A stretch of 64,000 bases of DNA from Gephyromycinifex aptenodytis (GTDB lineage: Bacteria > Actinomycetota > Actinomycetes > Actinomycetales > Dermatophilaceae), in the NCBI RefSeq assembly GCF_012277275.1, contig NZ_CP051155.1:310001-374000 (forward strand). The letters are read 5' to 3'. Of this stretch, positions 8,879-18,779 are shown one piece after another. The first letter of the stretch is position 1. Every line of letters starts with the position of its first letter. Below the pieces are notes generated by a model, which did not search any database, was not told the DNA's origin, and saw nothing but the letters and a program-made list of their open reading frames with translations. The translations under genes and the position numbers were made by a program.

Positions 8879-11251
8879 ATGACTGACACCTCAGGGTCGA
8901 CCACAGCCAGCGAGCGTCCCGCCGCAGCTGGCGGCCCTGAGGGCGCTACGGCTGCTCCTACGACGACCGGCTCGTCGTCCTCGCTGCGCGCCCGTATCGC
9001 GCGGCTGGGCTCTCGCCACCACGCCCACCCGGTTCTGGAGCCGTTGCTACGCACCGTGCGGGCCACCCACCCCAAAGCGGATGTCTCGGTCATCGAACGC
9101 GCCTACGAGGTGGCTGAGCGCTCCCACGAAGGCCAGGAGCGGGCGAACGGCGACCCCTACATCACGCATCCGTTGGCGGTGACAACGATCCTGGCCGAGC
9201 TCGGGATGACACCGGTGACGCTGGCGGCCGCGTTGTTGCACGACACGGTCGAGGACACCTCGTACTCCCTGGACGACCTGCGCGCAGAGTTCGGCGAAGA
9301 GATCGCGATGCTCGTCGATGGCGTCACCAAACTGGACAAGGTGCGCTACGGCGACGCGGCCCAGGCCGAGACTGTGCGCAAGATGGTCATCGCCATGGCC
9401 CGCGACATCCGGGTTCTGGTCATCAAGCTCGCCGACCGGCTGCATAACGCCCGGACCTGGCGTTATGTCTCACGCTCCTCCGCCGAGAAAAAGGCCCGCG
9501 AGACGCTGGAGATCTACGCGCCGCTTGCTCACCGGCTGGGCATGAACACCATCAAATGGGAACTCGAGGACCTGGCGTTCGCCACGCTGTACCCCAAGGT
9601 GTACGACGAGATCGTGCGGATGGTGGCGGAGCGGGCCCCGGCCCGTGAGGAATACCTGGCCAGCGTCAAGGACCAGGTGGCTGAGGACCTGCGGGTCTCG
9701 CGGATCGCCGCGACCGTGACGGGGCGCCCCAAGCACTACTACTCCGTGTACCAGAAGATAGTCGTGCGCGGCCGGGACTTCGAAGACATCTACGACCTCG
9801 TGGCCGTGCGGGTGCTGGTGGAGACGGTGCGCGACTGCTACGCGGCACTGGGGGCGATGCATGCCCGATGGAAGCCGATGCCGGGGCGGTTCAAGGACTA
9901 CATCGCGATGCCCAAGTTCAACATGTACCAGTCGTTGCACACGACGGTGATCGGGCCTGAAGGCAAACCGGTGGAGATCCAGATCCGCACCCACACCATG
10001 CACCGCCGGGCCGAATACGGCGTGGCTGCGCATTGGAAGTACAAGGAAGTCAGCGGGACGGTCGCTGCAGGCACCCCCCAGCCGGGGGATGCCCCCGGCG
10101 ATTCGATGACCGACATGGCCTGGCTGCGTCAGTTGCTTGACTGGCAGCGGGAGACGGCCGACCCGGGCGAGTTCCTGGACTCCCTGCGGTATGAGATCAA
10201 CGCTCGCGAGGTGTACGTCTTCACGCCCAAGGGCGGTGTGATTGCGCTGCCCTTGGGTTCGACCCCGGTCGACTTCGCCTACGCCGTGCACACCGAGGTC
10301 GGCCACCACTGCATCGGTGGGCGGGTCAACGGGCGACTGGTCCCGTTGGAGAGCCAGCTGGAGAACGGCGACGTCGTCGAGATCCTCACCAGCAAGACCG
10401 ACGGCGCCGGGCCTTCCCAGGACTGGCTGACGTTCGTGAAGTCGCCGCGGGCCCGCAACAAGATCCGGCAGTGGTTCTCCAAGGAGCGCCGCGAGGAAGC
10501 GATCGAGCAGGGCAAGACTGCGATCGCGCAGGCGATGAAGAAGCGCAACCTGCCACTGCAACGCCTCATCACGGCCGAAACGCTGCAAACCCTGGCCAGC
10601 GAGCTACGTTTTGCCGACATCGACGCGCTGTATGCCGCAGTCGGTCAGAACACCGTCTCGGCGCAGAGCATCGTGGAGCGGGTCGTGGCCACGCACGGCG
10701 GCGAGGACGGCGCCGAAGAGGACCTCGCTGAGGCGACGCTGCCCGGCTTCGCCCCGCAGCGGCGCACCCGAGGCAGCGCCACCGATCCCGGCGTGGTGGT
10801 CAAGGGCGTCTCGAACGTCTACACCCGGTTGGCGCGTTGCTGCGCTCCCATGCCCCCGGACGAGATCATCGGCTTCACCACCCGGGGCACCGGCGTCTCG
10901 GTGCACCGGACGGACTGCACCAACGTGGACGGGTTGCAAGGCCACCCCGAACGAATCATCGAGGTTGAGTGGGCACCCTCGGCTTCCAGCCTGTTCCTGG
11001 TGCAACTGCAGGTGGAGGCGTTGGACCGCAGCAGGTTGCTGTCCGATGTCACCCGAGTGCTCTCGGATCACCACGTGAACATCCTGTCGGCCTCGGTGAA
11101 GACCTCACGAGATCGCGTGGCACAGTCCAAGTTCCAGTTCGAGATGGGCGACCCGGGTCACCTGGACCACGTGATCAAGGCGGTGCGCCGCATCGACGGC
11201 GTCTTCGACGTGTACCGCACCACGGGAGGTAAGGCAGACCGCAGGCTCTGA
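8879..11251 (+). CDS. rel: Bifunctional (p)ppGpp synthetase/hydrolase Rel
   Basis: This 790-residue enzyme makes and degrades (p)ppGpp in the stringent response. After a poorly conserved N terminus (1-45) comes the HD hydrolase domain with HDTVED, implying hydrolysis is active. The synthetase domain follows ([27 protein letters not shown]), then TGS ([24 protein letters not shown]), a zinc-finger-like region ([17 protein letters not shown]) and a C-terminal ACT domain. Single-copy bifunctional Rel is normal in actinobacteria. It appears leaderless. Confidence 0.97.
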   Translation: MTDTSGSTTASERPAAAGGPEGATAAPTTTGSSSSLRARIARLGSRHHAHPVLEPLLRTVRATHPKADVSVIERAYEVAERSHEGQERANGDPYITHPLAVTTILAELGMTPVTLAAALLHDTVEDTSYSLDDLRAEFGEEIAMLVDGVTKLDKVRYGDAAQAETVRKMVIAMARDIRVLVIKLADRLHNARTWRYVSRSSAEKKARETLEIYAPLAHRLGMNTIKWELEDLAFATLYPKVYDEIVRMVAERAPAREEYLASVKDQVAEDLRVSRIAATVTGRPKHYYSVYQKIVVRGRDFEDIYDLVAVRVLVETVRDCYAALGAMHARWKPMPGRFKDYIAMPKFNMYQSLHTTVIGPEGKPVEIQIRTHTMHRRAEYGVAAHWKYKEVSGTVAAGTPQPGDAPGDSMTDMAWLRQLLDWQRETADPGEFLDSLRYEINAREVYVFTPKGGVIALPLGSTPVDFAYAVHTEVGHHCIGGRVNGRLVPLESQLENGDVVEILTSKTDGAGPSQDWLTFVKSPRARNKIRQWFSKERREEAIEQGKTAIAQAMKKRNLPLQRLITAETLQTLASELRFADIDALYAAVGQNTVSAQSIVERVVATHGGEDGAEEDLAEATLPGFAPQRRTRGSATDPGVVVKGVSNVYTRLARCCAPMPPDEIIGFTTRGTGVSVHRTDCTNVDGLQGHPERIIEVEWAPSASSLFLVQLQVEALDRSRLLSDVTRVLSDHHVNILSASVKTSRDRVAQSKFQFEMGDPGHLDHVIKAVRRIDGVFDVYRTTGGKADRRL

Positions 11252-11298
11252 CCGTGCGACCCGGGTAGGGGGACAAGCCGCCCACTCGGGTGTGGCGG

Positions 11299-11323
11299 GC
11301 AGACCGGAGCGCTCCGGCTCTGC
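11299..11323 (+). terminator. Inverted repeat after rel
   Basis: The 14-nt perfect palindrome CCGGAGCGCTCCGG (11304-11317) extends to a longer imperfect stem (11299-11323, one bulge) about 50 nt after the rel stop. It could be a terminator or an operator of the following importer operon. Confidence 0.4.
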
Positions 11324-11418
11324 AGTAGGGTGGTGCCCCTCCGGGACGCCCCCCGGAGAATCCCGCCGCGGGGGCCGTGCACCTACGACGCGCCCTCACT
11401 GTCTTGTGGAGTGCGCTC

Positions 11419-12291
11419 ATGGGTTCGCGTCGCTTTCTTCTCACCGCTCTGGCTGCTGGCGTCACCCTGATCGGCGGCTGCTCAGCGCCCGTCGAGGAGG
11501 CAGGCGCCCCCGAGACGCCTTCGGCGCTCACCTCCGGCGCGGACTGCGCCAAGGAGTCTCTAAAGCTGGTCAAACCCGGGCGGATGACGATCGGTACCGA
11601 CAAACCCGCCTACCCGCCGTGGTTCGTCGATGACGACCCTGCCAACGGCAAGGGCTACGAATCGGCCGTGGGTTACGCCGTGGCTGAACAGCTCGGCTTC
11701 GAAAAGTCTGAGGTCGACTGGGTGGCAGTGCCCTTCAACTCCGCGGTCGCCCCGGGGCCCAAGAGCTTCGACCTGGATCTGAACCAGATCTCCATCAATG
11801 ACGAGCGACGTCAGGCGGTGGACTTCTCCTCCGGCTACTACGACGTACGTCAGGCCGTGGTGACCTACTCCGGCTCGCCCATCGCGCAGAAGAAACAGGT
11901 TTCGGAGTTGAGCGGTGCCAAGCTCGGCGCCCAGGTTGGCACCACCTCCTACAACGCCATCACCGAGCAGATCAAACCCACTACGGCCCCGGCTGTCTTC
12001 GACAGCAACGACCTGGCCGTGCAGGCGCTGAAGAACAAACAGATCGATGGCGTGGTCGTGGATCTACCGACGGCGTTCTACATGATCGGCGCCCAACTCG
12101 ACAACGGCGTCATCGTGGGCCAGCTGCCCGCCAGCGGCGGCGACACCGAGCAGCTCGGTGCCGTGCTCGACAAGGGTTCCTCGTTGACTGCGTGCGTCTC
12201 CGCTGCGGTGGACGCGTTGCGCGAGGATGGCACGCTTTCCAAGCTGGAGCAGCAGTGGCTTCAGGGCCAGGGCGCTCCCGAACTACGGTGA
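11419..12291 (+). CDS. Polar amino acid ABC transporter, substrate-binding lipoprotein
   Basis: This is the extracellular solute-binding protein of a three-gene importer. Residues 1-21 form a lipoprotein signal (MGSRR, hydrophobic stretch, LIGGC lipobox with Cys21). The rest is an SBP_bac_3 domain (GRMTIGTDKPAYPPWF, FDLDLNQISINDERRQAVDFS, GAKLGAQVGTTSYNAI), typical of binders of polar amino acids such as glutamine, glutamate or arginine. The ligand is not predictable. ATG 11419 has GGAG 7 nt upstream; upstream GTGs give no better signal peptide. The stop overlaps the permease start. Confidence 0.9.
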   Translation: MGSRRFLLTALAAGVTLIGGCSAPVEEAGAPETPSALTSGADCAKESLKLVKPGRMTIGTDKPAYPPWFVDDDPANGKGYESAVGYAVAEQLGFEKSEVDWVAVPFNSAVAPGPKSFDLDLNQISINDERRQAVDFSSGYYDVRQAVVTYSGSPIAQKKQVSELSGAKLGAQVGTTSYNAITEQIKPTTAPAVFDSNDLAVQALKNKQIDGVVVDLPTAFYMIGAQLDNGVIVGQLPASGGDTEQLGAVLDKGSSLTACVSAAVDALREDGTLSKLEQQWLQGQGAPELR

Positions 12292-13163
12292 GTAGCCAGA
12301 CGGCGCACACTCGTGCGCGGGAATGGTCACCTTCGCAGCATGAGCAGCGGCGCGCGGCGTACCGCAAGTCCAAGGCGAGGCGCTCGGTCCTGCTGTCGGC
12401 GCTGAGTACGCTGGCCTTCGCTGCGCTGGTCTCCTGGCTCCTAGTGAGTTCACCCGGCTGGCCCCGGGTTCGCTGGACGTACTTCAACTGGGACAAGGCC
12501 GTCGAGTCCTTCCCGGCTGTGTTGGCGGGGCTGTGGCTCAACGTGCGCATCATGGTGGTCTGCGGGGCGATCATCGCCGTGCTGGGCCTGCTGGTGGCAG
12601 TCGCGCGCACCCTGCGCGGACCCGTCTTCTTCCCGTTGCGTCTGGCGGCCACGATCTACGTCGATCTCTTCCGTGGCCTGCCCTTGATCCTGGTGTTGCT
12701 GCTGCTGGGCTACGGCGCGCCCGCCTTGCGGTTGCAGGGTCTACCGACAAGCTTCCTGTTCTGGGGCTGCGTGGCGTTGGTGCTCTCCTACACCGCCTAC
12801 GTCGCTGAGGTGTTCCGGGCCGGGATCGAGTCGGTGCACCCCTCCCAGCGCGCCGCGGCCCGCTCCCTGGGCCTCACCCACGGGCAGACGCTGCGCTTCG
12901 TGGTGTTGCCGCAGGCGGTGCGCCGGGTGATGCCTCCGCTGATGAACGACCTGGTCTCGCTGCAGAAGGACTCCGGTCTGATCTCCATCCTGGGTGTCGT
13001 CGATGCGGTGCGGGCCGCGCAGATCGAGACGGCATCCGATTTCAACTACACCCCGTACGTGGTGGCAGGGGTGTTGTTCATCTGTTTGACGATCCCGATG
13101 GCCCGCTTCACCGATTGGATGGGGCGTCGCCAGGGGTTCCACGGCGCCGGAGGCATGGTGTGA
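12288..13163 (+). CDS. Polar amino acid ABC transporter, permease
   Basis: The 291-residue HisM-type membrane subunit has a cytoplasmic N terminus (1-43), then about five helices. The EAA loop for ATPase contact is AARSLGLTHGQTLRFVVLPQAVRRVMPPLMN. GTG 12288 overlaps the upstream stop (GTGA), and the gene's own stop overlaps the ATPase start in the same way, so the three importer genes are translationally coupled. Confidence 0.92.
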   Translation: MSSQTAHTRAREWSPSQHEQRRAAYRKSKARRSVLLSALSTLAFAALVSWLLVSSPGWPRVRWTYFNWDKAVESFPAVLAGLWLNVRIMVVCGAIIAVLGLLVAVARTLRGPVFFPLRLAATIYVDLFRGLPLILVLLLLGYGAPALRLQGLPTSFLFWGCVALVLSYTAYVAEVFRAGIESVHPSQRAAARSLGLTHGQTLRFVVLPQAVRRVMPPLMNDLVSLQKDSGLISILGVVDAVRAAQIETASDFNYTPYVVAGVLFICLTIPMARFTDWMGRRQGFHGAGGMV

Positions 13164-13942
13164 CGAGCCAAGACATCGAAGCTGTGGCCGCGTCCGGCCC
13201 GGCCCGGCAGGCCGAGGGGCCGCTGCTGTCTCTGCAGGGTGTGCGGTGCTCCTTCGATGAGCATGTGGTCCTGCACGACATCGACCTGGACGTGGCAGCG
13301 GGGGAGTGCGTGGTGCTCATCGGCCGCTCCGGCTCCGGCAAATCGACACTGTTGCGCTGCATCAACCTGCTGGAGCAGGTCGACGACGGCATCATCACCT
13401 TGCAGGGCGAGGAGATCACCGACCCTCGGGCGCGGGTGGATGACGTGCGCTCCAAGATCGGTTTGGTCTTCCAGGCCTACAACTTGTTCCCGCACCTGTC
13501 GGTGCTGGACAACGTCACCTTGGCGCCGCGCCGGGTGCACGGGGTCCCGGCTGCCACTGCGCGCAAGCGCGCCATGGAGATGCTGGACCGGGTGGGTTTG
13601 GCCGACAAGGCCCACGCTCGCCCGGATGAACTCTCCGGCGGCCAGCAGCAGCGGGCGGCGATCGCGCGGGCGCTGGTCAACGACCCGGTGCTGATGCTGC
13701 TGGACGAAGTGACCTCAGCCCTGGACCCGGAGCTGGTCGGGGAGGTTCTCGACCTGCTGCGGGAGTTGTCCGCTGAGGGTATGACGATGATCCTGTCCAC
13801 CCACGAGATGAGTTTCGCGCGGCAGGTGGCCAACACGGTCGCTTACCTGGACGGCGGAGTGATCGTGGAATCGGGACCTCCGCAGCAGATCTTCGATGCC
13901 CCGCGCACCGAAGCGACGCGACAGTTCCTTTCCCGGCTCTGA
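13160..13942 (+). CDS. Polar amino acid ABC transporter, ATP-binding protein
   Basis: The 260-residue GlnQ-type ATPase powers the importer. It shows Walker A GRSGSGKST, the Q-loop LVFQAYNLFPHLSV, signature LSGGQQQR, Walker B VLMLLDEVTSALDPE and switch STHEMSFARQ. The GTG start overlaps the permease stop. A bidirectional hairpin follows at 14043-14072. Confidence 0.95.
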   Translation: MTSQDIEAVAASGPARQAEGPLLSLQGVRCSFDEHVVLHDIDLDVAAGECVVLIGRSGSGKSTLLRCINLLEQVDDGIITLQGEEITDPRARVDDVRSKIGLVFQAYNLFPHLSVLDNVTLAPRRVHGVPAATARKRAMEMLDRVGLADKAHARPDELSGGQQQRAAIARALVNDPVLMLLDEVTSALDPELVGEVLDLLRELSAEGMTMILSTHEMSFARQVANTVAYLDGGVIVESGPPQQIFDAPRTEATRQFLSRL

Positions 13943-14042
13943 AAGCAGCGCGGCAGCCAGGAACCAGCACCGAGCAACCGGCACTGAGCGCAGCTGGTGC
14001 CGTGGAGCTGGTGCGGATACAGACCGGGCCAGCTACGCCAGC

Positions 14043-14072
14043 GGGGGCGTCCCGCATTTGCGGAACGCCCCC
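14043..14072. terminator. Bidirectional hairpin between the amino acid importer and the DUF349 gene
   Basis: A 13-bp stem with one mismatch (GGGGGCGT...ACGCCCCC outer part) and loop ATTT lies between two convergent genes and can serve both. No T tract. Confidence 0.65.
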
Positions 14073-14092
14073 GAGAAGCAACGGATGAGTCC

Positions 14093-15913
14093 TCAGCCGC
14101 CGAATTCTTCGAGGCCGGCGCGTGCCTGCGCCAACCACGCCTCGCGGGCCTCCAAGGCTTCGCGGGCCTTGGCGATGGCTCGCTCATTGCCCTTCTCCTG
14201 CGCCTTGGCCAGATCCTCGCGCAGACCCGCTACGGCAGCTTCGAGCTGGGTGGCGAGGCTACGTGCGCGGGCGACGACCTCAGGGTCACTCTTCTTCCAC
14301 TTGCGATCTTCGGCGTCCCGAACGGACTGTTCGATTCGGCGCATGCCCTTCTCGACCCGTTCCATATCGGAGCGGGGCACCTTCCCGGCAGCGTCCCATT
14401 TCTCCTGCAGCGCGCGCAGGGCCTTCTTGGCGGCCTCCAGGTCGGTCATCGAAATGATGGCCTGGCCTTCGGCCAGCAGCTGCTCCTTGACGGCCAGGTT
14501 GGCCGTGAACTCTTCGTTCTCGGCAGCGACCACGGCGTCCTTGGCGGCGAAGAAACGGTCCTGCGCAGCCTTGAATCGCTCCCACAAGGCGTCATCGTCG
14601 GCGCGCGCCGCGCGACCTGCTTGGCGCCATCGATCCATCAAGCGTTTGAACGCCCCTGCAGTGGCGCCCCAGTCGTCGCTGTCGGCAAGCTGCTCTGCCT
14701 CGGCGACCAGTTCTTCCTTGGCAGCCTTGGCCTCGGCCTGGCTGTGCCCGAGCTGAGCGAAGTGCACGCGGCGCATCTTGTCGAAAGAGTTGCGGGCGGC
14801 CGAGAGTCGGTGCCACAGTGCCTGCTCGCTGTCGCGCTCAAGCTTCGGCCCCTCGCGCTGGGCGGCCTTCCACTCATCCAGCAGGGCACGCATGCGCCCG
14901 CTGCTGGCCTTCCACTGCACCTTCTGTTCCGGCTGCGCAGCGATGGTCTCGGCCTCGCTGACGATCCGCTCCCGTTTGGCAAGCGCCTCCTCGCGCGCAG
15001 CAGCCCGGGCGGTGGCCTCGGTGGCGCGTCGCTGCTCAACGGCGGCAGCAATCGAATCGACCTTGGCTTGCAAGGCGGCCAGGTCGCCGACGGCGCGCAG
15101 GTCGGCCAGCGTCTCGCGCAGCCGGGTCAGGCCCTCGGTGGCGTCTTTTGCGGACAGATCGGTCTGAGTGACGCGCTGGTGCAGCAGCTCGGCTAGCGCG
15201 ACGACCTCATCGAACTTGCGGGCGAAGTAGCCGAGAGCTTCTTCAGGGCTGGCGCCCGGATAGGAACCGACTTCGCGTTCCCCCTCGGGGGTGCGCACGA
15301 AGACCGTGCCGTCCTCGGCGACCCGGCCGAACGCTGCAGCTCCGCTGGTGGAGGGGGCTACCGCCGGGGGGACCGGCGTCGGGGTGGCTGCCGCGCTGGG
15401 CACCGACGCCGGGGAGGGCGCGGCCAACTGTGCTGGTGAGGGAACCGGCGCCGGCGCGCGCTGTTGCGCGGCAGCAGGCATCCCGCCCGGGGAGGGAACG
15501 GTGCGCGCAGCGGCGATCTGTGGCGCGGGGTCGTCTGCATCCGGCGAGCCGGGGGCTGCCGTCACGTTCTGGTCCTGGTCCTGGTCTTGAGCCTGGTCCT
15601 GTGGCTGTTCCTCGGAGCTGGGCTCGCTACTCAGCGCGGCGGCCGCCGCATCGGTGTGGGCGCCCTGAGGGTCACCTGCCAGGATTGTCGGGGAGGGGGC
15701 TGTCGCCGCTGCTGCCGCCGCATCCTGGACCGGGCCGGGGTTTTCCCCTTGTTGGGGCAGGAGCTCACCGTTCACCTCAGGAGAAGACTGCGCCTCGCCA
15801 GCCACGTTCAACTCTGGCGGTTCCGGGGTCTGCTCGGTAGGGGGAGCGTGCTGCGGATCCTGCGGGGTGGGGGTGTGCTCAGACACAGCGTTGGCCTTCG
15901 TGTCGGGGGACAC
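14093..15913 (-). CDS. DUF349 domain protein
   Basis: The 606-residue product starts with about 210 low-complexity residues rich in Pro, Ala, Glu and Gln, including a QDQAQDQDQDQ run. The rest is a string of helical DUF349 repeats (for example WKASSGRMRALLDEWKAAQREG and FKAAQDRFFAAKDAV), probably a long coiled coil. DUF349 proteins are widespread in actinobacteria and their molecular role is not established. GTG 15913 is the first start and a GTG at 15886 is also possible; both precede only the disordered part. It is transcribed away from the hydrolase gene. Confidence 0.9.
   Translation of the reverse strand: MSPDTKANAVSEHTPTPQDPQHAPPTEQTPEPPELNVAGEAQSSPEVNGELLPQQGENPGPVQDAAAAAATAPSPTILAGDPQGAHTDAAAAALSSEPSSEEQPQDQAQDQDQDQNVTAAPGSPDADDPAPQIAAARTVPSPGGMPAAAQQRAPAPVPSPAQLAAPSPASVPSAAATPTPVPPAVAPSTSGAAAFGRVAEDGTVFVRTPEGEREVGSYPGASPEEALGYFARKFDEVVALAELLHQRVTQTDLSAKDATEGLTRLRETLADLRAVGDLAALQAKVDSIAAAVEQRRATEATARAAAREEALAKRERIVSEAETIAAQPEQKVQWKASSGRMRALLDEWKAAQREGPKLERDSEQALWHRLSAARNSFDKMRRVHFAQLGHSQAEAKAAKEELVAEAEQLADSDDWGATAGAFKRLMDRWRQAGRAARADDDALWERFKAAQDRFFAAKDAVVAAENEEFTANLAVKEQLLAEGQAIISMTDLEAAKKALRALQEKWDAAGKVPRSDMERVEKGMRRIEQSVRDAEDRKWKKSDPEVVARARSLATQLEAAVAGLREDLAKAQEKGNERAIAKAREALEAREAWLAQARAGLEEFGG
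15569..15586 (-). repeat. Short hexanucleotide repeat in the DUF349 N-terminal region
   Basis: Three copies of CTGGTC (top strand) encode the DQ repeats on the minus strand. A six-base unit keeps the frame if it changes in number. Confidence 0.7.
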
Positions 15914-16013
15914 CGACCGGGTTTCTCTCGTCCAGCGAGGGATTCCGGCCGGTTCTGTCAGGGTGCCGTCCCCCTTAACGATACTGGCGAGCGGCCCGAA
16001 CGGGACACCCGAC

Positions 16014-16019
16014 TACGCT
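16014..16019 (+). promoter_or_regulatory. Candidate -10 box for the leaderless hydrolase gene
   Basis: TACGCT lies 6 nt before the GTG at 16026. The spacing matches the -10 to start-point distance, so the transcript would be leaderless. Confidence 0.5.
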
Positions 16020-16025
16020 GGGTGC

Positions 16026-16727
16026 GTGTTCTTGCTTGGATTTCCTGCCGCCGCCTTCGCGACGAACTGCTTTGTCGTCGCCCCCGCCGAAGGCGAAGAA
16101 TGCCTCATCATCGACCCCGGGGTCGGGGTGATCGACCGCCTGGGGGAGGTTTTACGCGCCCACCGGCTCCGTCCGGCGGCTGTGTTACTCACGCACGGCC
16201 ACCTCGACCACACCTTCTCCGTGACGCCCGTGTGCGGTGCCCACCAGGTGGCGGCCCATATTCATCACGACGATGCCTATCGGCTGGAGAACCCCGTGGA
16301 CCAGTTGGGGGAGGAATTGCGCGCCATGCTGGTGGCACAGTTCGGTTCCGCGCTGGCCTGGAAGGAACCGGACGACGTCGTCACCTTCGCCGACTCCGCC
16401 AACCTGCACCTGGGCGGCCTAGATGTGCATGTGCGCCATGCCCCGGGGCATACCGAGGGCTCGGTGATCTTCTCGGTGGAAGACATCCCCAGCGCGCTAC
16501 CCGCCGACTCTGGGCTGACGCGCACCGTCTTCGCCGGTGATGTCCTGTTCGCGGGAGGCATCGGACGTACCGACCTGCCTGGTGGGGACGATGCGGCGAT
16601 GACGCGCAGTCTGCGCGATGTCATCCTCACCGAAGCAGACGATTCCATCGTCTTCCCCGGACACGGTCCCGCGACGACGATCGCGCGCGAGCGCGCCACC
16701 AACCCCTACCTGCAGCATCTGCGCTGA
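16026..16727 (+). CDS. Metallo-beta-lactamase-fold hydrolase (glyoxalase II-like)
   Basis: The 233-residue protein has the zinc motif THGHLDH (56-62), a second histidine in HAPGHTEGS, an aspartate in VFAGDVLFAGGIGRTD and a final histidine in PGHGPATT. This is the pattern of hydroxyacylglutathione-hydrolase-like thioesterases. Actinobacteria usually lack glutathione, so the true substrate is probably another thiol ester and is unknown. It sits just before hisS, a common actinobacterial pairing. GTG 16026 gives the family start FLLGFPAAAFATNCFV; longer in-frame starts encode no recognisable sequence. Confidence 0.88.
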   Translation: MFLLGFPAAAFATNCFVVAPAEGEECLIIDPGVGVIDRLGEVLRAHRLRPAAVLLTHGHLDHTFSVTPVCGAHQVAAHIHHDDAYRLENPVDQLGEELRAMLVAQFGSALAWKEPDDVVTFADSANLHLGGLDVHVRHAPGHTEGSVIFSVEDIPSALPADSGLTRTVFAGDVLFAGGIGRTDLPGGDDAAMTRSLRDVILTEADDSIVFPGHGPATTIARERATNPYLQHLR

Positions 16728-16779
16728 GTATCCGCCCCGCCCTGCCGCACCCACACCGCACGACTCGAGGACGCATCCC

Positions 16780-18150
16780 GTGAACCAGACCAAGATCACC
16801 CCCATCAGCGGCTTCCCCGAGTGGCTACCCGGGCAACGCGCCGTGGAGCAGCACTTCCTCGACGTCATCCGCGAGACCTTCGAGTTGCATGGCTTCGCCG
16901 GGATCGAAACCCGCGCCGTGGAACCCGTCGAGCGTCTGCTGGGCAAGGGCGGCGACGCCGATAAGGAGATCTACGCGATCTCCCGCCTGGCCGGGCGCGA
17001 TGAGGAGGAGGGGTCACGGACCGCTCGCGCGGAGGCCGACCTCGGCCTGCACTTCGACTTGACGGTGCCCTTCGCCCGGTACGTCTTGGAGAACTCGGGC
17101 AAGCTCACCTTCCCCTTCCGGCGCTACCAGATTCAAAAGGTCTGGCGCGGGGAACGCCCGCAAGAGGGCCGCTACCGCGAATTCATCCAGGCCGATATCG
17201 ACATCGTCGACGCCGGGCAGTTGCCCTTCCACTACGAGGTGGAGTTGCCGCTGGTCATCGCGGATGCCTTCGCCAAACTGCCGATCGGTCCGTTCCGCAT
17301 TCAGGTCAACAACCGCAAGATCCCCGAGGGCTTCTACCTCGGTCTGGGCATCGACGAGCAGATGATCGTGCCGGTGTTGCGGATCGTGGACAAGCTGGAC
17401 AAGGTCGGCGCGCCGGCCGTGACGACGATGCTGATGGAGGCGGGGTTGGATGACTCCCAGGCAGCTTCCTGCCTGGCGTTGGCCGGCATCAACGCCGCCG
17501 ACTCCGGCTTCGCCGACCAGGTGCGCGCCCTGGGCGTGCAGCACCCGACCCTGGATGAAGGCTTGGCCGCGCTGTGTCAGGTGATGGACGCGGCAGCCGA
17601 GCACGCCCCGGGGCTTCTTGTGGCCGACCTGAAGGTCGCCCGTGGCCTGGATTACTACACCGGCACCGTGTACGAGACCCAACTGATCGGCCAGGAGTCC
17701 TACGGTTCGATCTGCTCGGGCGGGCGGTATGACTCCCTGGCCAGCGACCACCGCACCACCTACCCCGGCGTCGGGATCTCCATCGGGGTCTCTCGGCTGG
17801 TGGCCAGATTGATGCCGACGCTGCAAGCCACGCGCACCAGCCCCAGCGTGGTCCTGATCTCCGTCGCGGCTGAAACGGACCGCCCCGAGTGCATGCGTAT
17901 CGCGGCCGCGTTACGGGCCCGCGGAATCGCCTGCGAGGTGGCGCCCTCGGCGGCCAAGTTCGGTAAGCAGATCAAGTTCGCCGACCGCCGGGGCATCCCC
18001 TTCGTATGGTTCCCGGGCTCGCTGGGCGAGGACGGGGTGCGCGGCGCCGACTCGGTCAAGGACATCCGAAGCGGTGAACAGGTGCCTGCTGATGCGGCCA
18101 CCTGGACGCCTGACGAGCAGGACCGCCAGATCCGGGTCTACTCGCGGTGA
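16780..18150 (+). CDS. hisS: Histidyl-tRNA synthetase
   Basis: HisS charges tRNA-His. The 456-residue class II synthetase has motif 2 in RYQIQKVWRGERPQEGRYREFIQADID (split: RYQIQKVWRGE, REFIQADID), the histidine-specific loop ARGLDYYTGTVYE, motif 3 around GVGISIGVSRL, and a C-terminal anticodon-binding domain (about 340-456). GTG 16780 is preceded by CGAGGA with 9 nt spacing and gives KITPISGFPEWLPGQR, the family start. The 3' end overlaps the convergent membrane protein gene by 13 nt. Confidence 0.96.
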   Translation: MNQTKITPISGFPEWLPGQRAVEQHFLDVIRETFELHGFAGIETRAVEPVERLLGKGGDADKEIYAISRLAGRDEEEGSRTARAEADLGLHFDLTVPFARYVLENSGKLTFPFRRYQIQKVWRGERPQEGRYREFIQADIDIVDAGQLPFHYEVELPLVIADAFAKLPIGPFRIQVNNRKIPEGFYLGLGIDEQMIVPVLRIVDKLDKVGAPAVTTMLMEAGLDDSQAASCLALAGINAADSGFADQVRALGVQHPTLDEGLAALCQVMDAAAEHAPGLLVADLKVARGLDYYTGTVYETQLIGQESYGSICSGGRYDSLASDHRTTYPGVGISIGVSRLVARLMPTLQATRTSPSVVLISVAAETDRPECMRIAAALRARGIACEVAPSAAKFGKQIKFADRRGIPFVWFPGSLGEDGVRGADSVKDIRSGEQVPADAATWTPDEQDRQIRVYSR

Positions 18151-18779
18151 GGGCGCCGGGCCTGAGGTGAGCTCTGGCGCGGCGGCGGCACCAGACCTGC
18201 GTCGAACAGCTCCAATTCGGCCAGGGCCCGGGTGATCTCAGGATCGCCCCGTCGCCAGGCCCCGGTCGGGTCATCGCTGATGCGGGCCAGCTTCGGCATG
18301 GGCTGGTGCGCCAGCGCCCGCAGCGCGAACAGATCCAGGTCGGAGTCGGCGTCGATGAATCGGCGCGCCGCTGCGGCGCGGCGGATGAAGCGCAGGCGCA
18401 GGTTGATCCAAGGGATGGCCAGCCCGAGCGCGGGCGCTGCAGCCACGACGAAGGCCAGCACGAACGCTAATTGTTCGATGGTGGCAGCGGCCGCGGTCCC
18501 GGTGCTGGCTGCTTGGGAACCAAGGCCGCCGAGCTGGTTGATCGCTCCCTGTAAGTCCGCGCCAGCCCACGGGATGCTCCCCAGCTTGTCGCCGGTGTCG
18601 CGGATCGTCTGGTTGAACTCGGTGCCGCTACTCGCGAGCGCGCGAGCCGGCTCGGCCAGGGCGGAAACGAGCCGGTGCACGACTGTTGCCACGTAACACC
18701 ACGCCACCACCCAGGCGAGGACGAAGACGTCACCGCTCACCTGGCGAGCGCGTCGGGCCGAGGTCTGGGCATACATCAC
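18138..18779 (-). CDS. Predicted actinobacterial membrane protein, function unknown
   Basis: The 213-residue protein has a first transmembrane segment at about 17-38 (DVFVLAWVVAWCYVATVVHRLV), a soluble stretch of about 60 residues with Gly-rich sequence, a second segment at about 103-123 (LAFVLAFVVAAAPALGLAIPW) and a cytoplasmic C-terminal part rich in Arg. I do not recognise a named family. Its convergent overlap with hisS leaves no room for a terminator. ATG 18779 and 18776 are adjacent possible starts. Confidence 0.75.
   Translation of the reverse strand: MMYAQTSARRARQVSGDVFVLAWVVAWCYVATVVHRLVSALAEPARALASSGTEFNQTIRDTGDKLGSIPWAGADLQGAINQLGGLGSQAASTGTAAAATIEQLAFVLAFVVAAAPALGLAIPWINLRLRFIRRAAAARRFIDADSDLDLFALRALAHQPMPKLARISDDPTGAWRRGDPEITRALAELELFDAGLVPPPRQSSPQARRPHRE

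Noticed and set aside
13997-15196. Long plus-strand open frame opposite the DUF349 gene
   Set aside because: The minus-strand frame encodes recognisable DUF349 repeats; the plus-strand sequence has no family similarity or start signal.
15464-16540. Plus-strand open frame across the divergent DUF349 and hydrolase genes
   Set aside because: It overlaps two recognisable genes, one on each strand, and its sequence is Arg/Gly-rich with no motif.
16530-16780. T-box or other riboswitch upstream of hisS
   Set aside because: The space between the hydrolase stop and hisS is only about 50 nt and has no T-box sequence.
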